37,524 bases of DNA from positions 1 to 37,524 of the forward strand of contig JAZULL010000025.1 of the NCBI GenBank assembly GCA_045603085.1, written 5' to 3'. The notes under the pieces were generated by a model, which was not told the origin of the DNA, searched no databases, and saw only the letters and a program-made list of their open reading frames with translations. This document shows positions 1 through 8,193 of this stretch, piece by piece (positions within the stretch are counted from its first letter, which is position 1; every line of letters starts with the position of its first letter). A program made the position numbers and the translations under genes. The DNA comes from SVQP01 sp045603085. Lineage in GTDB: Bacteria > Bacillota > Clostridia > Oscillospirales > CAG-272.

Positions 1-318
1 CTTCTCGCAAAAGCTCTCTAAGGTCAGCGCGGGATCGTGCGCGGGGGCTGTGTAGTGTGCCATGATGCGGTCGGTCTGCGCCAGCATGAAAAATCTGCTC
101 TCTCCCTCCGCTCTTTCGGGCTGACCCGGAGCAGAGCCGCCCTTGCCCTTTTCATCCTTCTTTTTGCCACTGCCTTCGGGAGCGATAACGCTTACCCCGG
201 CGGCATCCGAGCGCAACACCGCGATCACAAGTGCCACCACCAGCGCCAGCACCACCAAGGCATAAATGCCTATGGCTGTGCGGGAGGAAAGCATCTCCCA
301 GATAAACTTGATCAGCAT
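1..318 (-). CDS. Partial membrane-anchored protein of unknown function (N-terminal part only)
   Basis: The first 106 residues are present and the frame runs off the left edge, so the C-terminal part is missing. The start is supported by a GGAG/AAAGGA-rich ribosome site just upstream on the minus strand. Residues about 15-35 form one strongly hydrophobic membrane segment (ALVVLALVVALVIAVL), followed by a Gly/Lys/Glu-rich linker and then a more ordered stretch beginning ESRFFMLAQTDRIMAHY. It lies 28 bases downstream of the zinc-ribbon membrane protein and is probably in its operon. From memory the ordered stretch resembles the region that precedes an AAA ATPase domain in some clostridial proteins, but the diagnostic Walker motifs would lie outside the window, so this is only a guess. 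Function not assigned. Confidence 0.75.
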   Translation of the reverse strand, partial: MLIKFIWEMLSSRTAIGIYALVVLALVVALVIAVLRSDAAGVSVIAPEGSGKKKDEKGKGGSAPGQPERAEGESRFFMLAQTDRIMAHYTAPAHDPALTLESFCEK

Positions 319-346
319 ATCCTTTCTCCTTCTCCTTTCGGCAAAA

Positions 347-2008
347 TCAATCCGACTCCGGCTTGCTAAGCTCGCCAAGCTCGCGAATCACACGCATGGT
401 CAGGGGCAGGCGGTCGCGACCGACCGTACGCTCCAGCAAATGCGTCAGCGTCTCGCCCTCACTTCTCTTGATCAGGGCACGCATCTCGCTGCCGTAAGCG
501 GGCAGGATCAGCGACACAAACGCGTTATCCAACGCTTCCATGGGCTTACCGCCCGTGGCAATGTAAACAGAGGTGTATTTTTCAATCATACGCAGGGTAC
601 GGTTGGAAAGCTTGGTGCCGCACTCCTCTTTCATCGCGGCCTCCAGCTCGTCCAGCGACTTCCAGACCTCCTCGGACAGATAATATTCCTGCTCGGCTAC
701 GTTGACGGCAGACTCCCATGCGGCTACCGAGGGAATGACGGCGTCTGCGGGCTCGACGGGGACGGCGGCAGACTTGGATTTATGCAGGCTGACAGGTACG
801 GCGTACTGTGCGATCTCACCCTGCACCTGCCCCGACGCATAGCTGTCGGACAGCACGCACGGCATCCAGAGATTGCCACCTACAGACAGTACACCCTCCT
901 CAACGCCCTCAAGGGACACAGCAGAGGCAGGCTGACCCAAATAAATTCTCGCACCCTCATCGGGAAGGCGGAAATAATGACTCATCAGTCCAAACGCGGC
1001 GTCGACCTGCTCTGCCTTGATGCCGCCAACGCCTGCCAGGGCAACGTTAGCCGGAGAATACTGAGAAACAAATACGGCCTTGGCAAACGCGCTGTGCGTG
1101 ACCTTGCCGCTCTCCTCATCCTTGACCAGCAGCAGATCTGCCAGCGAGGACACCTCGGCAGGTGCTTGCCCCGCCTCGACCTTGACGCCAAACGCTCCAT
1201 ACAACGCGTCAAGCAGCTCGGCACCGTCCACAACTCCCGCGTCGCACAGCAGCAGGCGCGAGCAGGACATGGCGGCCATCAGGCGGCGCACGTCCGCAGC
1301 CTCATACTGCCACAGCGCGGCACTGAGCTGCTCGTACAGCTGCTTGCAATCGGTTTCGGTAAGCGGCTCGGGCATGATATAATCATCCATTTTCTCCCGG
1401 GTCTCTTGCAGCACCTCATACGATATGCCGGCCTGCATGATCTCACCCTCGGGAACAACCGTTTCGGTGACCTGCTCCGCGCTCTCCTCCGGCTCGGCAT
1501 CGGCCATAGCCATTTGCTCCTCGACGGTGGGAATGACACCACCGTGCAGCTTCTTATATCTGTGCCACTTGATCATACGCACAATCATAAACACGGCCAT
1601 GGTGGAGGACGCAACAAAGCAGCCCGCACCCGCCAAGAATTCCAGCGAGCGCACCACGATCTCAATAAAATCCGAGGTGTAGACCGGGAATCCAAACAGA
1701 TAGATGATGTGGCCCAGCCAACCCTCAAACAGCCTTCCCAGCCAATTGCCGATCTTGTCCGCAACACCCAAAAACAGCATGTCCAGACAGCAGATCAGAT
1801 TGATCAGATCCAGTACGCCGATCGGGATGAGCAAAAACAGCGCGCGTTTTTGTCTTTTGCGTCTTTTTTCCTCGCGCTTTGCGGCCTTTTGCAGCTTTTT
1901 CTCGCGCAAAGCCAGCTCGACGGGGTCTGCGACTAAAAGCTCATTGCAAAAGCTGCAATACTTGCGATCATCCTTGTTGCTTGTTCCACATTTTCTGCAA
2001 ATTGTCAT
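347..2008 (-). CDS. Zinc-ribbon membrane protein of unknown function
   Basis: A 553-residue protein. It opens with a four-cysteine zinc ribbon (C4, C7, C18, C21, spacing CxxC-x10-CxxC), then a highly basic Lys/Arg stretch (about 36-54), then about three hydrophobic segments (about 56-82, 96-115, 120-146) that should anchor it in the membrane. The remaining roughly 400 residues are soluble, rich in Ala, Glu and Leu, and match no domain I recognise. N-terminal zinc ribbons of this type are common in Bacillota membrane proteins, often of unknown role. An AAGGA site lies about 11 bases before the ATG, and a very good promoter sits at 2057-2085. It is followed after 28 bases by the truncated gene at the window edge, which suggests a shared function. 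Confidence 0.8.
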   Translation of the reverse strand: MTICRKCGTSNKDDRKYCSFCNELLVADPVELALREKKLQKAAKREEKRRKRQKRALFLLIPIGVLDLINLICCLDMLFLGVADKIGNWLGRLFEGWLGHIIYLFGFPVYTSDFIEIVVRSLEFLAGAGCFVASSTMAVFMIVRMIKWHRYKKLHGGVIPTVEEQMAMADAEPEESAEQVTETVVPEGEIMQAGISYEVLQETREKMDDYIMPEPLTETDCKQLYEQLSAALWQYEAADVRRLMAAMSCSRLLLCDAGVVDGAELLDALYGAFGVKVEAGQAPAEVSSLADLLLVKDEESGKVTHSAFAKAVFVSQYSPANVALAGVGGIKAEQVDAAFGLMSHYFRLPDEGARIYLGQPASAVSLEGVEEGVLSVGGNLWMPCVLSDSYASGQVQGEIAQYAVPVSLHKSKSAAVPVEPADAVIPSVAAWESAVNVAEQEYYLSEEVWKSLDELEAAMKEECGTKLSNRTLRMIEKYTSVYIATGGKPMEALDNAFVSLILPAYGSEMRALIKRSEGETLTHLLERTVGRDRLPLTMRVIRELGELSKPESD

Positions 2009-2056
2009 ATCTTTGAATTCCTTTCGGAAAAATTTCTTTGGAATATAATTATAACT

Positions 2057-2085
2057 ATTATACCACTACGATCCTTTAAAGTCAA
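2057..2085 (-). promoter_or_regulatory. Sigma-A-type promoter for the zinc-ribbon protein operon
   Basis: Read on the minus strand: TTGACT (2080-2085), a 17-base spacer, TATAAT (2057-2062), with a TGG extended -10 directly before the -10. The ATG at 2008 lies about 45 bases downstream of the expected start of transcription. Confidence 0.85.
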
Positions 2086-2087
2086 TT

Positions 2088-2108
2088 CGCGCGCGCGCGT
2101 GCGCGTGC
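2088..2108. repeat. Alternating CG/TG tract between divergent promoters
   Basis: Twenty-one bases of strict pyrimidine-purine alternation, mostly CG steps with two TG steps, directly abutting the -35 box of the minus-strand promoter. Such tracts can adopt left-handed DNA under negative supercoiling; that is known for the sequence class and not shown here. Confidence 0.8.
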
Positions 2109-2175
2109 TTTTTGGGGGCTTATACAAATTTATCGCCGTCAATTTGTGAATTCTGCAAGGATTTTGGTCTGTCTC

Positions 2176-2204
2176 TTGACGGCACGGCGTTTTTTTGCTA
2201 TAAT
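2176..2204 (+). promoter_or_regulatory. Sigma-A-type promoter for the CXXC membrane protein and polyferredoxin
   Basis: TTGACG (2176-2181), 17-base spacer, TATAAT (2199-2204), with TGC immediately before the -10. The ATG at 2240 is about 30 bases past the expected start site, with GAGG at a good distance. Confidence 0.85.
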
Positions 2205-2239
2205 GAGATCTGAACCAAAATTCCATTCAGAGGTTATCT

Positions 2240-3037
2240 ATGTCAAATAAAACCGTCAAAATCCTGCATCGCGCGGCGACCCTGACGCTATCGGTCACGG
2301 CAGTACTGTGTGCCGTGGCTCTGGCTGTTGCCTGCGTGCAGATCTATCAAAGCGGCGACCGTCCCTTCTCGCCCGAGAGCGTTGCGTGGGCTTGGAACGC
2401 TATTGCAATATTTGTCTGGCTGTTCGTGATCTGCGCGATTGGCAGCGGTGTGCTGTTTTGGCTGTTTCCCGCGCCTGATGTCAAACAAAAAGTCAAGGTA
2501 TCGCCTCACGTGCGCCTGGCCAAGGCGCGCGCAAGACTTGCCCGCAAGCAGTACGATCCGCGCCTGCTTTCCCCCTTGGAAAAGCACGATATCTATCTTG
2601 TTACCATGCGCGGCTCCGCGGTGCTCGTTTGCATCCTGAGCGCTGTTCCATCCTTGTTTTACTTGTCAAACGTGGACAATTTCACTTCTATTGACACCCA
2701 CCTCAACGCCCAGGTCATCCGCGGCGTTGTGCCCGCTCTCCTGGCGGCTCTGATCGCGCTGGGCTTTTGCGCGGCAGTCAGACTTCTCTCGGATATCAGC
2801 GCCGAGCGCGCGCTGATCTACGCCAAGGCCATCATGCTCCTTCCTGCCCCCGCGGCCGAGAAAATGCCGGTTGGCAAGTCTTGCAAGGAGCTGCCCGGAT
2901 ACGCAATAATTGTCGTGCGCGTGGCACTCATTCTGGTGGCTGTTCTCATGATCATTTTCGGCATTTTCAACGGTGGCATGAGCGACGTTTTGCAAAAGGC
3001 CATCAAGATCTGCACCGAGTGCATCGGATTGGGGTGA
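2240..3037 (+). CDS. Polytopic membrane protein with C-terminal CD1871A-like CXXC tail
   Basis: A 265-residue integral membrane protein with about five hydrophobic segments (about 12-33, 52-75, 125-145, 160-183, 223-245) and a basic cytosolic loop (about 80-118). Its end is distinctive: a final membrane helix followed by GGMSDVLQKAIKICTECIGLG-type sequence with cysteines C258 and C261. That layout, helix, short loop, then ICxECIGxG at the very C-terminus, is what I recall of the CD1871A family, very small CXXC proteins encoded beside polyferredoxins and thioredoxins in Clostridia. Here it appears fused to a larger membrane protein. The next gene starts 4 bases after the stop and encodes exactly such a polyferredoxin-thioredoxin, so the two probably act together, perhaps passing electrons to or from the CXXC pair. 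The precise reaction is unknown. Start chosen by AGAGG six bases upstream. Confidence 0.8.
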   Translation: MSNKTVKILHRAATLTLSVTAVLCAVALAVACVQIYQSGDRPFSPESVAWAWNAIAIFVWLFVICAIGSGVLFWLFPAPDVKQKVKVSPHVRLAKARARLARKQYDPRLLSPLEKHDIYLVTMRGSAVLVCILSAVPSLFYLSNVDNFTSIDTHLNAQVIRGVVPALLAALIALGFCAAVRLLSDISAERALIYAKAIMLLPAPAAEKMPVGKSCKELPGYAIIVVRVALILVAVLMIIFGIFNGGMSDVLQKAIKICTECIGLG

Positions 3038-3041
3038 TACT

Positions 3042-4535
3042 ATGAGTAAAAAAATAACACTTTCCGACGTCAAAAACAAGCTTGTCTCACTGCTGCCCAC
3101 CAAGCGTAAGCTCATCCAGCTTTACGCCGCCCTGCTGGTCAACGCCAACGTCAAGGGTTTTGTAACCGGCCAGATCTACACGGGCCCCTTCAAAAACCTC
3201 TGCGCCCCCGGACTTGGATGCTATTCCTGCCCCGGCGCGGTGGCCGCCTGCCCCTTGGGCGCATTACAGAATGCGCTGGCATCCTCGGGTGCGCGCGTTC
3301 CCTATTACGTATTCGGCATCATTTTGCTGTGGGGCGTACTCTTCGGCCGCTGGATCTGCGGTTTCCTCTGTCCCTTCGGACTGATTCAAGAGTTGCTTCA
3401 TAAGATAAAGACGCCAAAACTTAAAAAAAGTTTCGCAACTCGCGTATTTTCTTACTTCAAATATGTAATTTTGGCGATTTTCACAATTATTCTGCCCTTA
3501 ATTTATGCATTTCGAGACTTCCCCCTGCCCGGATTTTGCAAATACATCTGCCCTGCGGGCACGCTGGAGGGCGCAATCGGACTTCTCTTAAACGAGGCCA
3601 ACGCCGAAATGTTCCCCATGCTCGGCCCGCTGTTCACCTGGAAATTCGTGCTGCTGGTGGGATTTGTACTGGCAAGTATCTTCATCTACCGCTTCTTCTG
3701 CCGTTTCTTCTGCCCCCTGGGCGCGATCTACGGTCTTTTCAACAAGATCTCGCTGATTGGCATCAAGCTCGACAAGCCCAAGTGCACCGACTGCGGCAAG
3801 TGTCAGACCAAATGCCAGATGGACATCCGCCACGTGGGCGATCACGAATGCATCAGCTGTGGCGAGTGTATTTCGACCTGCCCGACGGGTGCGATCCGCT
3901 GGAAGGGCTCGAAATTCGTGCTCCCGCCCAATGAGATCGGCGACAAGCCCGTCGCTGCCGAGATGCAGAACAAGTACGCCAAGCGCCGCCGTGTGCTGAA
4001 GATCGTAGCCGCTGTGCTCATGACGGTCACCCTGCTGGGTGCTCTGGTCTATTTCAACTTTATTTACAAGGGAAAAGAGCTTCCGCCCGAGGGCAACGAG
4101 GTCGGCTCGCTGTGCTACAGCGCCGAGCTTCCGGTCATTGACGAATCCGGCTTGACCGAGGACGTCTTTGCACTGGAGCACAACCGCGGAAAGGTCACCG
4201 TGATCAACTTCTGGGGCACTTGGTGCGGCCCTTGCAAGGCAGAGCTTCCGCACTTTGACGCAGTCGCGGGCGACTATGCGGGCAAGGTGACGGTTGTGGC
4301 CATCCACACCGAATACGGACACGACACCGCAGACGAATACATTACCGAAAACTACCCCGATTCTCAAATGCTGTTTGCCATGGACACCGGTGACGCGTAC
4401 TACGCCGCGCTGGGAGGTCTTGGCACTTACCCGACCACGGTTGTGGTGGACGAGGACGGCGTGATCACAGCAAGATTTGTCGGCTCTGTGACACACGACG
4501 AACTGATCGCCGCCGTGGAAGAGGCGCTGAACTAA
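3042..4535 (+). CDS. Membrane polyferredoxin (NapH/CcoG-like) fused to a TlpA-type thioredoxin
   Basis: A 497-residue fusion. The N-terminal half (about 20-235) has several membrane helices with NapH/YccM-like cysteine clusters (CGFLCPFG, CKYICPAG, CRFFCPLG). Two [4Fe-4S] ferredoxin motifs follow: C248/C251/C254 with C258, and C270/C273/C276 with C280 (CISCGECISTCPTGAI). One more membrane helix (about 318-340) leads to a thioredoxin-like domain (about 360-497) with the redox motif W394-C395-G-P-C398. This topology would let electrons move between iron-sulfur clusters in or at the membrane and an extracytoplasmic dithiol. In many Clostridia the polyferredoxin and TlpA parts are separate neighbouring genes, so the fusion is notable. 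The partner CXXC membrane protein lies 4 bases upstream in the same transcript. The physiological substrate is not known. Confidence 0.88.
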   Translation: MSKKITLSDVKNKLVSLLPTKRKLIQLYAALLVNANVKGFVTGQIYTGPFKNLCAPGLGCYSCPGAVAACPLGALQNALASSGARVPYYVFGIILLWGVLFGRWICGFLCPFGLIQELLHKIKTPKLKKSFATRVFSYFKYVILAIFTIILPLIYAFRDFPLPGFCKYICPAGTLEGAIGLLLNEANAEMFPMLGPLFTWKFVLLVGFVLASIFIYRFFCRFFCPLGAIYGLFNKISLIGIKLDKPKCTDCGKCQTKCQMDIRHVGDHECISCGECISTCPTGAIRWKGSKFVLPPNEIGDKPVAAEMQNKYAKRRRVLKIVAAVLMTVTLLGALVYFNFIYKGKELPPEGNEVGSLCYSAELPVIDESGLTEDVFALEHNRGKVTVINFWGTWCGPCKAELPHFDAVAGDYAGKVTVVAIHTEYGHDTADEYITENYPDSQMLFAMDTGDAYYAALGGLGTYPTTVVVDEDGVITARFVGSVTHDELIAAVEEALN

Positions 4536-4551
4536 ATATAAATCCGACAAA

Positions 4552-4582
4552 AAAGGGAGTCTTCCGACTCCCTTTATTTTTT
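4552..4582. terminator. Bidirectional intrinsic terminator between convergent operons
   Basis: Nine-base-pair stem AAAGGGAGT / ACTCCCTTT with a CTTCCG loop. On the plus strand it is followed by ATTTTTTG and on the minus strand by a T run, so it can stop both the polyferredoxin operon and the infB operon. Confidence 0.9.
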
Positions 4583-4583
4583 G

Positions 4584-7547
4584 TTATCTCTCAACCTCTT
4601 GCATAACGAAGGCTTCGAGGATATCGTCAACGCGGATGTCGTTGAACTTCTTGAGGCTGATACCGCACTCGTAGCCTGCGGCAACCTCGCGGACGTCGTC
4701 CTTGAAGCGGCGCAGAGATGCGATCTCGTCCTCGAAGATCACGATACCGTCACGCACAATACGGATCTGAGACTGACGGGTGATCTTGCCGTCCTGCACG
4801 TAAGAGCCTGCGATGAAGCCGACGCCCGGCACGTGAATGGTCTGTCTGACCTGCGCATGACCCATCAGCACCTCGACAAACTGCGGTGCGAGCATACCCT
4901 TCATGGCTGCCGAGATCTCCTCGATGCAGTCGTAAATGATACGGTAGGTGCGGATATCGACGCCCTGACGCTCTGCGCTGTCCAGCGCGGACTTATCGGG
5001 ACGCACGTTAAAGCCAACAATGATGGCATTGGATGCCGCGGCCAGCATAACGTCACCCTCGTTGATACCGCCGACTGCGGTGTGAATGACATTGACCTTG
5101 ACTTCCTCGTTGGAAAGCTTCTGCAAGGACTGCTTGACTGCCTCTGCAGAGCCGTCCACGTCTGCCTTGATAATAACGTTCAGATCCTTGACACCCTCGG
5201 AGATCTGTGCAAACAGATCATTGAGGTTCGCTCTGGAGTTGGCCTTAAACACCTCTTCCTTAGCGGCGGCCTTTCTCTGCTCGGCCAGCTCTCTTGCCAT
5301 CTTTTCATCCTCAACGGCCGCGAACTGGTCACCTGCCTGAGGCACTTCGGCAAGACCCGTGATCTCAACGGGCACCGAAGGTCCTGCAACCTTAACGGTT
5401 CTGCCGGTATAATCGGTCATGGCTCGAACACGGCCAACGGCTGTGCCCGCAATGACAACGTCGCCTGCATGCAACGTACCGTTCTGTACCAGCACGGTAG
5501 CCACGGGGCCGCGTCCCTTGTCCAGTCTGGACTCGATGATGATACCCTTGGCACGGCGGTCGGGGTTAGCCTTGAGCTCCTTGACCTCGGCTACCAGCAG
5601 AACGCTCTCCAAAAGGTCGTCAATACCCTGCTTGGTCAGCGCGGAAACGGGAACACAGATCACGTCGCCGCCCCATTCCTCGGGAACGAGGTCGTACTTG
5701 GTCAGCTCCTGCTTGACCGCGTCGGGGTTTGCGGTGGGCTTATCCATCTTATTGATCGCAACCACGATGTCAATGCCGGCGGCCTTGGCGTGGTTGATTG
5801 CTTCTATAGTCTGGGGCATGATACCGGCGTCGGCCGCTACTACGAGAATTGCAATGTCGGTCGCCTGCGCGCCGCGCGCTCTCATAGCGGTGAACGCCTC
5901 GTGGCCGGGGGTATCCAAGAAGGTGATATCCTGATCGTTGATCTTGACGCGGTATGCACCGATATGCTGGGTAATACCGCCCGCCTCGCCTGCGGTAACG
6001 TTTGCATGACGGATGGCGTCCAGAAGCGAGGTCTTACCGTGGTCAACGTGACCCATGACACAAACAACGGGTGCTCTGGGGGACAGCTGCTCCTCAGCGT
6101 CCTCGGTCTGGTCAAACAGCTTTTCCTCGATGGTAACGACCACTTCGCGGGTGTATTCTGCGCCCATTTCCTCGCAAACCATGGCTGCGGTATCATAGTC
6201 GATCAGCTGGTTGACGGTTGCCATAACGCCAAGTCCGACCAGCTTCTTGATGACCTCGCCTGCGGTTGCCTTGAGTCTGAGTGCCAGCTCGCCTACCGAG
6301 ATCTCATCCGGGATCTCAACGCGAACCACCTGCTTGACAACGGGCTGCTGCTTCTTGGGTGCGCCCTTCTGGTTCTTACCTGCGGGCTTACCAACCTGCT
6401 GCTTTCTGCCGCGCTGGTTGCCACCGCGCAGATCTCTGTCGGTCTCGGTGACAAAGGTGTCCAGCTTTTCATCGTACTTGGAAAGGTCGACCTCGGTGGT
6501 TCTGGTATCTACCACGCGCACAGCGCCCTTCTTGGACTGACCGTCGCCACCCTTGGGGGTCTGGCCGCGCACGATGGCCTGCACCTGGAACTTCTCTCTG
6601 GGTGCGGAAGGTACGTAGTCGTCCTTATCCCCGCCACCTCTGGGATTATAGTTATTGTTGGGTCTTTGATTGTTGTTCGGACGGCCGTTGTCACGTCCTC
6701 CGCGATCCTGGCCGGGAGCGGGACGCTGGCCCTGCTGGCCATCGCGGTTGAAACGGTCGTTCTGACCCTGAGCCGGACGCTGGGTCTGCTGGCCGTCGCG
6801 GCTAAAGCGATCCTGTCCCTGTGCGGGTCTCTGGCCGTCGCGTCCACCGCGATCCTGTCCCTGCGCAGGTCTTTGGCCGTCGCGGTTGAAACGGTCGTTC
6901 TGACCCTGCACCGGACGCTGGGTCTGCTGACCGGGCGCTGTGCCTCTGCGATCCTGCCCCTGAGCGGGACGTCTTTCGCCTGCGGCCTGAGCGCGCTTAT
7001 CCGCTGCCGCACGGGCTGCCGCCTCGATGGCTGCCGCTCTTTCGATGGCTGCTGCGCGGGCTGCCTTCTGAGCCGCCGCCTTTTCAGCCTCAGCTCTCTG
7101 TGCTACCGCTGCTTCCGCAGCCTTCTCTGCTGCTTTAGCAGCTTCTGCCGCCTGATCGGCCGCTGCCCTTTCTGCGGCAATTCTATCTGCCTCAGCCTTC
7201 TGCGCTGCAAGTGCTTCTGCTGCTGCCTTTTCAGCTGCTGCCTTTTCAGCTGTTGCCTTTTCAGCCGCCTTCTGTGCCGCGAGCGCCTCTGCAGCCTTCT
7301 TAGCCGCCTCCTCCTTGTTCGGGATTCGGGAAGGAATATAGGTCACCCCATCTAAGTAATCATCAATATTGTCCACCTGGTGGGATTTTGTAAGCGTGTC
7401 GAGAAAAAGGTCAAATTCTGCCGGCTCAAGCACCTTCTGCGTCTTGACGTCCATGCCCTTTTCGGCACAGATATCCACGATATCCTTGCTCTTGAGTCCC
7501 AGGTCCTTGGCCAGTTGCATGACTTTAAATTGCGGGTTTGCTGCCAT
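4584..7547 (-). CDS. infB: Translation initiation factor IF-2
   Basis: A 987-residue IF-2, the GTPase that brings initiator tRNA to the 30S subunit and promotes subunit joining. An IF2_N domain occupies about 1-50, then an Ala/Glu/Lys-rich helix-like stretch, then a Gln/Gly/Arg/Asp-rich repeat region, then a second IF2_N (about 400-455). The GTPase domain has G1 GHVDHGKT at 499-506, then DTPGHEAF, NKMDK and the SAL G5 motif, followed by domains II to IV. The start at 7547 is fixed by AGGAGG six bases upstream; an in-frame extension to 7652 lacks a ribosome site and overlaps the ylxQ gene. Last gene of the rimP-nusA-rnpM-ylxQ-infB operon. The disordered middle region is longer and more repetitive than usual. 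Confidence 0.98.
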   Translation of the reverse strand: MAANPQFKVMQLAKDLGLKSKDIVDICAEKGMDVKTQKVLEPAEFDLFLDTLTKSHQVDNIDDYLDGVTYIPSRIPNKEEAAKKAAEALAAQKAAEKATAEKAAAEKAAAEALAAQKAEADRIAAERAAADQAAEAAKAAEKAAEAAVAQRAEAEKAAAQKAARAAAIERAAAIEAAARAAADKRAQAAGERRPAQGQDRRGTAPGQQTQRPVQGQNDRFNRDGQRPAQGQDRGGRDGQRPAQGQDRFSRDGQQTQRPAQGQNDRFNRDGQQGQRPAPGQDRGGRDNGRPNNNQRPNNNYNPRGGGDKDDYVPSAPREKFQVQAIVRGQTPKGGDGQSKKGAVRVVDTRTTEVDLSKYDEKLDTFVTETDRDLRGGNQRGRKQQVGKPAGKNQKGAPKKQQPVVKQVVRVEIPDEISVGELALRLKATAGEVIKKLVGLGVMATVNQLIDYDTAAMVCEEMGAEYTREVVVTIEEKLFDQTEDAEEQLSPRAPVVCVMGHVDHGKTSLLDAIRHANVTAGEAGGITQHIGAYRVKINDQDITFLDTPGHEAFTAMRARGAQATDIAILVVAADAGIMPQTIEAINHAKAAGIDIVVAINKMDKPTANPDAVKQELTKYDLVPEEWGGDVICVPVSALTKQGIDDLLESVLLVAEVKELKANPDRRAKGIIIESRLDKGRGPVATVLVQNGTLHAGDVVIAGTAVGRVRAMTDYTGRTVKVAGPSVPVEITGLAEVPQAGDQFAAVEDEKMARELAEQRKAAAKEEVFKANSRANLNDLFAQISEGVKDLNVIIKADVDGSAEAVKQSLQKLSNEEVKVNVIHTAVGGINEGDVMLAAASNAIIVGFNVRPDKSALDSAERQGVDIRTYRIIYDCIEEISAAMKGMLAPQFVEVLMGHAQVRQTIHVPGVGFIAGSYVQDGKITRQSQIRIVRDGIVIFEDEIASLRRFKDDVREVAAGYECGISLKKFNDIRVDDILEAFVMQEVER
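6630..6985 (-). repeat. Degenerate tandem repeat inside infB encoding QRPAQGQDR-type units
   Basis: About 120 codons made of imperfect repeats of QRPAQGQDR or QRPAQGQNDRFNRDGQ, ending in Asn/Pro/Gly-rich sequence. The DNA shows the same modules repeated with near-identical wording, for example around 6730-6770 and 6880-6920. Low-complexity linkers in this position of IF-2 are common; the repeat order suggests expansion by slippage or unequal exchange. Confidence 0.8.
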
Positions 7548-7587
7548 AAATCCTCCTAAAAATACCTGATCGTCGAACTTTTTCGAC

Positions 7588-7905
7588 TTACTTTGGCAAA
7601 TGCGCCTCGACAGCCTTGAACAGCTGTCCGTCGGTGATTGCCACAGCGCCAATCGGCGCGCTCTTGCCCACGGCCGCCGCCAGCTCGTCTGCCGTATAGG
7701 GCAGCTCTACCAGCCGTACGCCGTAGAATTTGCATTTATCGCTTAGTTTCTTTTTGGTATTATCCGATGCATCGGCCGCCGCGAGCACTACGCTCATAGC
7801 ACCACCTTTTCGCATCTCTGTGCAGATCAGCGGTACACCGCAGATCAGCTTTCCTGCCCGACGGCAAATACCGATCGCGCCAAGCAGGCGATCCGTGCCG
7901 CCCAT
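7588..7905 (-). CDS. ylxQ: L7Ae/L30e-family RNA-binding protein (YlxQ-like)
   Basis: A 105-residue protein of the L7Ae/L30e/YlxQ fold. The N-terminal LLGAIGICRRAGKLICG and the following MRKGGAMSVVLAAADASDNTKKKL are typical of the family, which binds kink-turn-like RNA and is regularly found between rnpM and infB in Bacillota. Length is normal. GGGGAG lies about six bases ahead of the ATG, and the upstream gene rnpM ends two bases before it, indicating coupled translation. Its exact role in Clostridia is unclear. The gene lies 40 bases upstream of infB. Confidence 0.92.
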   Translation of the reverse strand: MGGTDRLLGAIGICRRAGKLICGVPLICTEMRKGGAMSVVLAAADASDNTKKKLSDKCKFYGVRLVELPYTADELAAAVGKSAPIGAVAITDGQLFKAVEAHLPK

Positions 7906-7907
7906 GC

Positions 7908-8183
7908 TTACTCCCCGGCGCCAAGCGAGAGCTCGATGCTGTCAAAGACGGTGTCCGGAATACTGCATTCCAGCGCTCTTTCCAGCCTTTTGCTCTTTTG
8001 CGCCTTGCGCAGGCAAGCGGCCTTGGGGCAAAGATACGCTCCCCTGCCGTTTTTCTTGCCGGTCAGGTCGGCGACCACCTCGCCCTCGGGTGTGCGGACC
8101 ACTCGGATCAGCTCGCGCTTGGGGCTATGCTCGTTGCATCCCAGGCATTGACGCATGGGAATCTTTTTTGCTTTTTGTTCCAT
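7908..8183 (-). CDS. rnpM: YlxR/RnpM family protein, RNase P modulator
   Basis: A 91-residue YlxR-family protein. The hallmark N-terminal MRQCLGC (C13, C16), then ELIRVVRTPEG and the GKKNGRGAYLC motif, are all visible. Members bind RNA and in Bacillus subtilis the protein modulates RNase P, hence the name; that function is carried over by homology. It sits 10 bases after nusA and 2 bases before ylxQ. No clear Shine-Dalgarno precedes the ATG, so it may depend on coupling to nusA translation; a start at residue 10 is a less likely alternative. Confidence 0.93.
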   Translation of the reverse strand: MEQKAKKIPMRQCLGCNEHSPKRELIRVVRTPEGEVVADLTGKKNGRGAYLCPKAACLRKAQKSKRLERALECSIPDTVFDSIELSLGAGE

Positions 8184-8193
8184 CTTTTATGAA

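Noticed and set aside
266..1936. Long plus-strand open frame of 556 codons
   Set aside because: It is antisense to the zinc-ribbon protein gene, which has a ribosome site, promoter and zinc-ribbon motif; the plus reading is low-complexity and has no signals.
4581..7355. Long plus-strand open frame of 924 codons
   Set aside because: Entirely antisense to infB; its Leu/Cys-rich product is the shadow of the Ala/Gln-rich linker codons.
7548..7652. N-terminal extension of IF-2
   Set aside because: The extension overlaps the end of ylxQ and lacks a ribosome site, whereas AGGAGG precedes the ATG at 7547.
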